From Chrysomallon squamiferum (lineage: Eukaryota; Mollusca; Gastropoda; Neomphalida; Peltospiridae): 64,000 nt of DNA. Below the pieces are notes generated by a model, which ran no database searches, was not told the origin of the DNA, and saw only the letters and a program-made list of their open reading frames with translations. Both the position numbers and the translations under genes were made by a program. The DNA is taken from contig CM022672.1 in assembly GCA_012295275.1 (NCBI GenBank), forward strand, positions 29,550,472 through 29,614,471. Direction: 5' to 3'. Positions within the stretch are counted from its first letter, which is position 1. Each line of letters begins with the position of its first letter. This document shows positions 40,731-50,660 of the stretch, piece after piece.

Positions 40731-41250
40731 TTTTTGGGAAAAATTCTCAACAAACAAATATCTATGATCTAAATTTTAATGTGATGATAATGAGAGAACA
40801 AACAAAGGTATATCACTACTACTTTTAAGTCTTATTACAGTACGTGATGAATCTTGGGCATTTTCTTCTGAATTTTTCATAAATGTTCTATTAATAATAA
40901 TAATAATGATAATAATAATAATAATAATAATTCTAATAATAATGATACTACTACTACTACTACTACTAATAATAATAATAATTTTAATATTACAAAGAAA
41001 AAGAAGATAATGTTATATTTGAGGAAAAACTGTGTATATGGGTTGTGTGACGTTGTACGAGTTCGTGTGTATATTTGAAAAAAAAAATATCCTGGACTAG
41101 GGACGTTTCCTTAAATTTCATATCATCATACTAGTTTATCTTTGAAAGCAAATTGAATAACATCTGAGAATTCCATTTATTTTCTTTATTTTACTTTATT
41201 TTTATTTATTAATTTATATACATATTCTTTGTACATAATAAGAAACAAAC

Positions 41251-41558
41251 TTCGAAACAAGGATATGTAGCATTTAAAAACAAGAAAAAGTTACTGAACA
41301 AAATATTCGACATGAGCAGAAATATTGAATTTATTGAATATAATCTTGACAGAATAGTCGAGAAAACCATTTCATTTTATATATTTTGTTCCAACGAAAT
41401 AAACTTCGAAACAAGGATATGTAGCATTTAAAAAAAAGAAAAAGTTACTGAACAAAATATTCGACATGAGCAGAAATATTGAATTTATTGAATATAATCT
41501 TGACAGAATAGTCGAGAAAACCATTTCATTTTATATATTTTGTTCCAACGAAATAAAC
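41251..41558. repeat. Tandem duplication, 2 x 154 bp
   Basis: TTCGAAACAAGGATATGTAG begins at 41251 and again at 41405. The two 154-bp copies (41251-41404 and 41405-41558) are almost identical, differing mainly in one base within an A run, so the duplication is young. It is followed directly by a satellite monomer fragment. Confidence 0.92.
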
Positions 41559-41590
41559 TTGTACAATATAACAATATATATATTTATTAA
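41559..41590 (+). repeat. Isolated fragment of the 59-bp satellite monomer
   Basis: TTGTACAATATAACAATATA followed by TATATTTATT matches the joint between two satellite monomers seen in 47297-53170, but here only one junction is present. It lies about 5.7 kb from the monomeric array. Confidence 0.6.
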
Positions 41591-42484
41591 AACACAAAAT
41601 ACGCAGATAACGGTTTTTGTTGATTAGGTAGATTTTAGTTAGTTGTAATAAAGTGATTAGAATGAAACACCAAACTTTTATAAAATTTATTTCTTCTGAT
41701 ATTTCCTATTTTATAAGTTCAACGCTGCATCTCCGTAACATACTGCAACAGTGACAGTATCTATCATAAATAAATAAAAATGTGTCCTGTGGAATATTCT
41801 TTGTTTTCAATGAGAAATCAGTTTACTGTCATGCGATTTCGGGCCCCTTTCCTATCCCTGTATATCTTGTTTTAATATTCACACGAACTTGGGCACCGTC
41901 ATACTGGATGACGGACATCATTTGCCGTTCTGATTGGCTGAACGTTGCAAACTACGTCTGACTAGGTGAAAGATGCAGCACCAGTGAGATAAAGGAAGAC
42001 AAGTAGAGTCGAAGGTCAGTTATGAGAAATATTTCCAGAACTAAATAGACAACAAAATAATAACTAGTGGGTGCACAAACAAACGAGGTAAGTAGATGTC
42101 TGGTATAAGACATCATCTCAGTAATACAATTTAACAAAACTAGTATTAAAAAACATGCATCCATAACAATAAAACTTAAAAGGAATAATTCAGCTAGTAA
42201 AATATGTGCAAATACTTCTTTTGAAACAGATCTCTCTGAATGTTTGACAACACACACACACACACGCACGCACACACACAGACATACACACATACAAATG
42301 AATCTCGAACTGGTAACATGAAAAATGGTACAGAGCACCACATAAACACTGGATATTAAAACATTAAAAACGAACACAACAGATACAAACATACAAGACC
42401 GGAATAACGGAATGTTATTCTTATTGTTTATGTTTAATTTTTAATCGGAACGAATTTATTTTGCAATCATTATTTCTTCTTCTT

Positions 42485-42515
<31 letters not shown>

Positions 42516-42679
42516 TTATTATTATTAAAAAAAGAAATGGCATAAGATGACACTTTATGAGTTTCTTTAGTTACAGGATAAATAAATTGCTTCATTTCTC
42601 ATCAAAAAGGAAAGAAAAAATATGTTAGTAAACTGAGTATCCGGCACGAAATTTTATAAAGTTCGAACGTTTTAATATT

Positions 42680-42692
42680 CGCGCATGCGCAC
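42680..42692. promoter_or_regulatory. NRF1-type palindromic motif
   Basis: CGCGCATGCGCAC fits the known NRF1 consensus (YGCGCAYGCGCR) and is conspicuous in such AT-rich surroundings. Such sites usually sit in promoters, but I find no convincing gene start nearby, so the role is unproven. Confidence 0.35.
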
Positions 42693-43193
42693 TTGCCTTA
42701 TGTGTACTTAGCAAAATGTAGTCAACTGTTTACAATATCCCACAAACACGTGTTTGCTGGAGTAAAAATGTTTTACCTTTCAACAAAACCATAGACCTAG
42801 GTCTAGAATTTCAATCTTGTGAGGTTCACGAAGATATAGAAATAATAATAATACAGCCATAGGTCCAGTGCATGTATAAATTCACTCTCAGATCATTCCC
42901 TATAAAGAAAAAATGTTGGCCTACGTGACGGAGGAGTACCTAGTCCTGCTTTTACTTTTTCTACATAGGACAGGCAGTGCACAACTTCTAGCGCGCTACT
43001 GAAGATTTAAACTCGCTACTGATGATTATCGCTGTATGAAAAGTACACTGCAAAAGCGTGGTTAAAATCATAATGTGCGACGTGATATCAAAACCTATCT
43101 TTGTACTGAAAGTATGCAAACATGCAGAAATATGTCACTTGACATTAGGTCCGTGAATTCTTTTGATACCTTCCGCTAAAATGACTTAGCGTA

Positions 43194-43254
<61 letters not shown>

Positions 43255-45053
43255 CATCATCATCATAGTCATCATCATCATCATCATGATTATGATCATG
43301 ATCATAGATCAGTTATCACTGACACTAATTTATATTTAATAGAAGTTAATAAAACATTACACACTTATTTTATTTATTAATGCATATCTGACAAAAAACT
43401 TCAAGAGGTATTATAATTTCATTTATTTTATTTAATTTAATTATTTTTTTTCTTCTTCTTCTTGATGTTATTTTTTATTTTATTTTATTTTATTCAGACG
43501 CACACAAGAAAATGTCAGTTTGAAAAAAAACCAAAAGAAATAAAACAAGAAAAACTTTTTTTTATTTAGAAGACAAGGCAGAAAGGAAAGATGCCAGAAA
43601 ATCTTAAAAATCTTAAAATCAATTGTGAAGAAACAGAAATACAACCCGCCTCTGACTAAATCCCAGAAAAACCAGAAAACTTTATATCAAGTTGGAAAAC
43701 CATCACAGACTTACCTAAAATATGAAGTAAATCCTGTGTAGTATTGTCTGCGACTTTAGCAGAAATATATGTCTTTTTCAGTGTTAAATATTCATGCAAC
43801 TGGATACGACACTAAAATGTTGAACAGACTAGAAAACCTTCACGGACTTTAGTTGAAGTTGAATTTATAGAAACATCCTTTCTCCAGTACATTCACGGAC
43901 ATGTGTAGAATGAAATTATTAAAATACCATGTCTCGTTTTTTTAAGGAAGATGCGAGAAACCAGAATATTTATCACCACTTCATGAGAGATGACAGAGTC
44001 GCGCCAACTGGTTTGCGTGTCCCTGGGGGGCGTGGAAACCTCCACGTTTTGTCTGCTGTATTGAAAGTGGCGATGCGATGTGTCAACTGGGAGTGTAAAT
44101 ACACAGGTTTCAACTTTAAAATACATTTATTAATAAATAGCATTTACAACCACAGTGGTGATATCTATTACTTCTCTGTTGTTATTTTTTTTTTTCATTA
44201 AGTCATCAGGCTTAGTGTTTTTATATTAATGTCCTTTATTATGAATATTTTACATAAGTGTGAAGACAAATATTATTTGCTTTTATTAACGACAGCAGAG
44301 TTTAAAGTGAAACCGTTGTGATATTGATTTAGGTAAAACATACGTAATATTAAAAATGGAAGGATAATTTTAAACTTTAGTTTATTAGGGGACCCTGACT
44401 CTGTGTTGAGAAATATAGGAGATGTATCGATAATTTTCTTTACCATAGTTAGAATTTATACTGAAAAGGTGAAAAGACACTGAAACTAAGTGTTATTTCA
44501 CGATCTACACAAGAGATTATATTATTTTAATTAGAGGTACAGCGATTTTGTTAACCCTTTGTTTTATATTTTATAGGAGAACACAAGTTTTTCCTTAAAC
44601 TGAACTCAACAAGAATAATTGTTTTACTAATGTCGTGCGACAACTTTTAGGATAAGCTGAGTGTACATTAGTTTTATATTTTGTTGGTTAAACTATACTG
44701 ATTCCGTATTTTATCTGCTCAAAACGATGATGACAACGACAACTGCAATAATGAAAATAATAAATAAACCAATAAACTCACAAACAAGAAGAATAGGAGC
44801 AACTCCAGTTACAACAATAAGAACAATGACAGCCACAAAGATAATGATGACGACAGTACTTTTAAAAATTTGCCTGTTTCATTTACTTATTTATTTTTGT
44901 TATTTACTTTGTTTGTATAATCATGTACGGAGAACTCAGAAATCTATTACCTTAATTCTAGGAATTAATAATATCGACCAGAAAAGTTTATGAAATATTT
45001 GGTTCTTACTATTAAAGTAGTTTTACTGTTGTTGTTATTGTTGTTGTTGTTAA

Positions 45054-45132
<79 letters not shown>

Positions 45133-45509
45133 TCTACTGTTCGCATCCTCTCATCGTCGTTACTATTAATATTATTCTGTAACAAAATTACTTTGCTTAT
45201 TCTACGGTGACTGTTTTTGTTATTTTCTTATAAACATTTTGATGCCTTCGTTTTTATTAAAGTTGTAAATTTTTCTCCTTGATCTTTTTATTAATTTATT
45301 ACTATTGTTATTATCATCATCATCATTTCCAGCCAGTACTATAAAAATAACAACAACAACAACAACAACAACAACAATAATAATAATAATAATATAATAA
45401 CAATAATATTATTATTATTATTTATTATTATTATTATTATTAATCAATCAATTTATTATTTATTTATTTGTTTATTTATTTATTGTTTTTAATAAATGAT
45501 TAGTCTATT

Positions 45510-45544
45510 CTATAAAAAGAAATGACGTAAGGTTCATGACGTCA
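45510..45544 (+). promoter_or_regulatory. Possible promoter: TATA-like box and two CRE-like sites
   Basis: TCTATAAAAAG is followed by TGACGTAA (45523-45530) and a perfect palindromic CRE, TGACGTCA (45537-45544). They lie 90-125 bp upstream of the ATG at 45635. CREs downstream of a TATA box are unusual, so the start may be TATA-independent. Confidence 0.3.
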
Positions 45545-45634
45545 CGATACTGCTTAGATACACAATTAAGAATTAGCGATTGTCAAAGTTAGTTTCTTAA
45601 GTTAATAATTATTTTACCTTCATTTCTTAACGGG

Positions 45635-45812
45635 ATGGAAGGTGATAATATCCAGATTAAGAGTCGACACAAGTCGTTTCATACCCTTGTGGACTATTGG
45701 AAGGACAAAGAAAGTCAAAATGAAACTGTTTCAACATCTGTAAAACAGCAAACAGGTCCACATATGGCGCAGAAGGTCATCTTTAATAGTTTGATGTCAT
45801 ATTGGAGTACAG
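45635..45812 (+). CDS. Exon 1 of a putative two-exon gene, unrecognised protein
   Basis: An open frame starts at an ATG with G at -3 and +4 (GGGATGG) and encodes 59 complete codons plus one base. It ends at a strong 5' splice site, TACAG|GTGAAG. The encoded segment has two similar motifs, SFHTLVDYWKDKE (residues 14-26) and IFNSLMSYWSTG (49-60), both of the form F-x2-L-x2-YW. Joining to the 3' splice site at 46293 keeps frame (phase 1). Read through without splicing, the frame ends at 45865 after 76 codons. I do not recognise the family. Supporting points are codon-like composition and phase-compatible splice signals; there is no transcript evidence. Confidence 0.4.
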
Positions 45813-45910
45813 GTGAAGCATTTGTTCTTATTATAAATTTACGTGGAACAACTGATACTTGTTAGATGATGATGATGGTGAAACTACTGCTAATAATAAT
45901 AATAGTAATA

Positions 45911-45945
<35 letters not shown>

Positions 45946-46293
45946 AACAACAACAACAACAATAATAATACAAGGCAGTATTTAACTGAGGTAGGTTATG
46001 ATCACTCAAACTTTATTCTGTAACCATTTCATATTTCTTTTAAAAATACATACTGGTAGCATTTATGTACTAACTTCTGTTTTATATAATTTAATAAAAT
46101 ATCCACATTGATACGTATGTTTTGAAAATTGTTTACTATTTGCACAGTTAAATGTACGTGCTTACCTCAAGACAAATTTTAAGAGGTTTTCATAATGTCA
46201 TTATTTTGTTTTAGTGTATTTAATTTGATATATTACATTAATTTATTTTATTTTATTTATTCATTTGTTTATCTATTTATCTATATTTTACAG
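45813..46293. other. Putative 481-bp GT-AG intron
   Basis: Begins GTGAAG and ends with a long pyrimidine-rich tract and TATTTTACAG. It contains a GAT/AAC/AAT microsatellite at 45866-45969. It would join exon 1 to the open frame at 46294 in phase 1. Confidence 0.4.
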
Positions 46294-46502
46294 GGGCGGA
46301 AACAAAAAATGCGAATGTTCTGATCCTGAAAAGGTTCAGGCGAATTACATTCAACTTGGAAGAAAAAAAGTACAGTCCAAATGAGGTGGGAAAGAATATC
46401 AGTGCAAACAATAAAGAAAAAGGGAATCTAAGATCGATTCTAAAAAAACAGAAACAGTCAGTGATTCCAGATAAACAACAGCATGTTCTGTTCCTGTGGT
46501 GA
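46294..46502 (+). CDS. Exon 2 of the putative gene, basic region with RVxF-like motif
   Basis: After the TTTTACAG acceptor, the phase-1 frame stays open for 68 codons to TGA at 46500-46502. With exon 1 the product is about 128 residues. The segment is basic and contains KRFRRITFNLEEKKY. RITF matches the RVxF motif by which many regulators dock to protein phosphatase 1, and a second basic stretch reads LRSILKKQKQ. A PP1-binding or nucleolar protein is possible but is inference. It could be the terminal exon of a longer gene. Confidence 0.4.
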
Positions 46503-47296
46503 ACGTTCGACGCTTTAAGTCAGTGAGTTGGTTAAGAAAATTCCCGTCTCAGAATCGTCTGTGGATACGAGTCATCCAATATGACGTCATACAAGTTCGA
46601 GTGCACATTAAGACAAGATATTCTATCATAGAAAAGGAAGGTGCTCGAAATAGCACATAAATTATTATTTTTTTTTTTTTTTTTTATTTTATTTATTTAT
46701 TTATTTTTTATTTATTTCATGCTGTTTATTTATTGCCTGTTGTTTATTTATCTATTTTATGCATTTTTACACTTTTAGGCTGTATAACGTTTTGGAAAAT
46801 GGTAATCTAATTATCCATTTTGAAAATAATTAAAATTGTTTGATTATCATTGACAAAGTATAGAGTATGAAAACTTCCATTCAACTTATTAATTTTATTT
46901 TTCTCATGAACGAATTATCGAAAATACCTGTGTGTAATCAAACCTTTGTATATGATATCATTTTGGTTTACAAACGGTTTTTCCCCTATAAATTAACACC
47001 ATTTAATTATTATGATGGATATATCACGCTGAAATAATCATTTCTCAAAACGTATGATACTCACATTTGTTTTCATGTACATTAGTTTAAAAACAGTTGA
47101 AAGTACACTGATTACTACTTTGTACCCTGAACATAAAGTAATATACTTATATCGCTGTTCGTGTACATTTTCTTAGGAAGATAAACTTGCATGTAAATGC
47201 ATATAAAAAAAATCTATATATTACTTTTTGTATATCAGTATTAATGACAACAGAACTTCTTAAGATATTAATATGAAATTAGTTACTGCTCTTGTT
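46503..47296. other. Spacer without recognised features
   Basis: AT-rich sequence including a T-rich tract at about 46660-46715 and a CRE-like ATGACGTCATA near 46580. I see no gene. Satellite monomers begin at its right end. Confidence 0.6.
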
Positions 47297-48959
47297 GCAT
47301 TGTTGTTTAACAAGATGAAATTATCTACAATATAACATATATATTTATTTACAGTAGTATTTTTTAACACGACAAATCATTCTACAAAATAACAATTTTA
47401 TTTATTGTCCAGCATCGCTATTTAATACGATAAATCTTTATACAAAATAACAGAATATATTTACTACAGTATCGTAACTTAAGACGATAATTCTTTTTTT
47501 TTTTTGTATTTTGTTTTTGTTTTTTTACAATATAACAATGTATATTTACGTTACAATATCGTTTAACAGGATAAAACTTTATGCAATATAACAATTTAGA
47601 TATATCTTCCAGTATGTTAATTTAACACCATACACCTTTGTACAATATAACAATATATATCTATGTTCTAGTATCATCTTTAACATAATACGTCTTTGTA
47701 CAACATAATATATACATACACACACACACACGCATGATCCAGTCTCGTTATTTAATACTATAAACCTTTGTACAAGACAACAATATATGTTTATGTTATG
47801 GTATTATCATACAGTGATTTAACAATTTATATTTATGTTCCAGTATTGTGAATTAACACGATGAACCTTTGAATCGTTATTTAACATGATACGTCTTTGT
47901 ACAATGAAACAGTATATATTTCTGTTCCCATATCGTTATTTAACACGAGGTGTCTCTGTGCAAAGTAACAATACATATTTATTTTCCAGTATTGTTACTT
48001 AACATAATACGTCTTTGTACAACATAACTATATATATCTATAATACGGTATGGCTATTTAACATGATAAACCTTTGTACAATATAACATTGTATATTATA
48101 TTCCAGTATCGTTATTTCATTAACACGATAAAGCTTTCGACAATATAACAATCTATATTTAAGTTGAAAAATCGTTATTTAACAGATCAGTCAATACAAC
48201 ATAACAATATTCAACCTTATTGTTATTTAAGTCTATGAACCTCTGTACAGTATAACAATGTTGATATGTTACATTAAGATTATTTAATAGGATTAGTCTT
48301 TGTACAGTATAACAATGTTGACATGTTACATTATGATTATTTAATAGGATTAGTCTTTATAGAGTATAACCATATATATTTATGTTACAATTTGTTTATT
48401 TAACACGATGAGTCTTTGTACAACATAAAAATATAATTTTATATTCCAGTATAGTTATTTAATAGGATAAGTCTTTGTACAATATAACAATATATATTTA
48501 TCTTCTAGTATGGTTATTTAATTTGATAAACCTTTGTACAGTATAACAATGTAAATTTATCTTACAATATGCTTATTTAACACGATAAGTCTCTGTACAA
48601 TATAACAGCATATAATTATGTTCCAATATCGTCATTTAACACGATAAGTCTTTCTACAATATAACAATATGTATTGATGTTCTAGAATGGTTATTTAACG
48701 TTATGAACCTTTGTACAGTATAACAATGTATATTTATGTTCCAGTATTGATATTTAACAGGATAACTCTTTGTGCAAGATAACAGTATATATTTATGTTG
48801 CAGTATCGTTATTTAATAGGATAAGTCTTTCTAATATAACAATACATATTTATGTTGCGGTATAATGATTTAACATGATAAACACTGTTACAATATAACA
48901 GTATATATTATATTCCAGCATTCTCATTTAACATGATAAAGCTTTGCAAATATAACACT

Positions 48960-50345
48960 ATATATATATATGTTTATGATACAGTATCGTTACTTAATAC
49001 GATGAGTCTTTGTACAAGATAACAATATATATTTCTGCTTTGGTATCGTTATTTAATACGACAAACATTTTGTTCAATATAACATTTTATATTTATCCAC
49101 CAGTCTGGTTATTTAGCCTGATAAATTTTTGTACTGTATAACAATATATATTTATTTTCCTTTATCGTTATTTAACACCATAAGTCGTTCTATAAAATAA
49201 CAATATATATTTATGTTCCAGTATGGTTATTTATATTTATGAACCTTTATTCACTATAAGAATTTAGGTTTATGATACACTATGCTTATTTAACAGGATG
49301 AGTCTTTGTAAAATATTGCAATATATATTTATGTTCTACTATGGTTATCTAACGTTATGAACCTTTGAACAGTATAACAATGTATATTTATGTTCCAGTT
49401 TTGTTATTTAACACGATAAGTCTTTGTGCAAGATAACAGTATATATTTATGTTCCAGCATGGTTATTTAACACGATAAGTCTTTCTGCAATATAACAATA
49501 TATATTTAAGTCGCGGCATAACGATTTAACATGATAAAGCCTTGTACAATATAACAGTATACATTATATTCCAGCATTCTTATTTAACATGATAAGACTT
49601 CGGAAATACAACGCTATATATGTTTATGATATAGTATCGCTATTTAACATGATGAAGCTTTGTACAAGATAACAAAATATATCTATGCTTTGGTATCGTT
49701 ATGTAATACGATAAACCTTTTGTTCAATATAACATTTTATATTTATCCGTCGGTCTGGTTATTTAGCTTGATAAACTTTTCTACAGTATAACAAGATATA
49801 TATATATATATATATATATTTCCAGTATCGTTATTTAAAACGATAGTAGTTGTACAAAATAAAAATATATATTATATTTCAGTATGGTTATTTACCTTTA
49901 TGAATCTTTATACAGTATAACAATTTAGGTTTATGTTACACTATGCTTATTTAACAGCATGAGTCTTTGTAAAATACTGCAATAAACATTTATATTCCAG
50001 TATCGTTATTTAAACTGATAAGTCCTTCTACAATATAACCATATATAGTAGTACTTCAGTATGGTTTTTTAACGTTATAACAATTTGTACGGCAAAACGA
50101 TGTATATTTAATTTCAAGTATCGTTATTTAACACGATAAGAGTATATATTTATGTTCCAGCATGGTTATTTAACACGATAAGTCTTTCTACAATATAACA
50201 ATATATATTTATGTTGCGGTATAATGATTTAACATGATAAATCTTGGTATAATATAACAGTATATATTATATTCCAGCATTCTTTGAACTAGATAACAAT
50301 ATATATTTATTCTCTGGTATTTTTATTTAATACGACAAACATTTT
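48960..50345 (+). repeat. Imperfect 614-660 bp higher-order repeat within the monomeric array
   Basis: A distinctive monomer run (TTTGGTATCGTTATTTAATACG, TTTTGTTCAATATAACATTT, then the CCACCAGTCTGG type) recurs with TGTTCAATAT at 49071, 49731 and 50345. The spacings of 660 and 614 bp correspond to about 11 and 10 monomers. The copies are diverged, so this is an older amplification step. Confidence 0.75.
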
Positions 50346-50660
50346 GTTCAATATAACATTATATATTTAACCACCAGTCTGATTATTTAGCCTGATAAAC
50401 TTTTGTACAGTATAACAATATATATTTATTTTACTTTATCATTATTTAACACGATGAGTCGTTCTACAAAATAAGAAAATATTTTTTGTTCCAGTATGGT
50501 TATTTACCTTTCTGAACCTTTATACAGTATAACAATTTAGGTTTGTGTTACACTACGCTTATTTAACAGCATGAGTCCTTCTATGTTCCAGTATCGTTAT
50601 TTAAATTGATGTCTTTCTACAATATAACAATATATAATGTGATACTTCAGTATGGTTGTT
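50281..50660 (+). repeat. Progenitor-like copy of the 446-bp higher-order unit
   Basis: This segment follows the order of the 446-bp unit sub-repeat by sub-repeat: TTTGAACTAGATAACAATAT, CTCTGGTAT, TTAACCACCAGTCTGATTAT, TTTTACTTTATCATTATTTA, the TTTTTTGTTCCAGTATGG piece, and AACAATTTAGGTTTGTGTTA. It includes the diagnostic fused junction GTCCTTCTATGTTCCAGTATCG. It occurs once, inside old monomers, so it probably stayed in place while a copy was amplified into the large array. Confidence 0.85.

Larger units (their letters stand above)
38985..40746. repeat. U1/U2 snRNA tandem unit, copy 3, truncated
   Basis: Homology to copies 1 and 2 runs through U1, the divergent promoter region and U2. It then stops at about 40746, just after GGGAAAAATTC. 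Beyond this the sequence is unrelated AT-rich DNA. The missing part includes the U2 3' box and the spacer of about 870 bp that would lead to a next unit. This is the right edge of the array. Confidence 0.92.
40747..45600. other. AT-rich non-coding stretch with many microsatellites
   Basis: No convincing gene. It holds simple repeats: AAT/ACT at 40890-40982, CA at 42249-42294, TTC/TTA at 42474-42526, AAT then CAT at 43195-43311, TTG/TTA at 45025-45131 and AAC/AAT/TTA at 45346-45485. It also holds the 154-bp duplication at 41251-41558. An intronic or intergenic host region is likely. Short open frames near 41952-42392 (minus) and 44661-44993 (plus) are driven by these low-complexity tracts. Confidence 0.75.

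Noticed and set aside
41952-42392. 146-codon open frame on the minus strand
   Set aside because: Its centre is the CA microsatellite read as Cys-Val repeats. The rest is hydrophobic AT-rich translation with no recognisable domain.
43893-44201. Overlapping open frames of 77 and 90 codons on opposite strands
   Set aside because: Neither resembles a known protein. The mutual overlap and AT-rich ends suggest chance openness.
44661-44993. 110-codon open frame on the plus strand
   Set aside because: Low-complexity Met/Thr/Ile sequence from ACA/ATG-rich DNA, without splice or promoter support.
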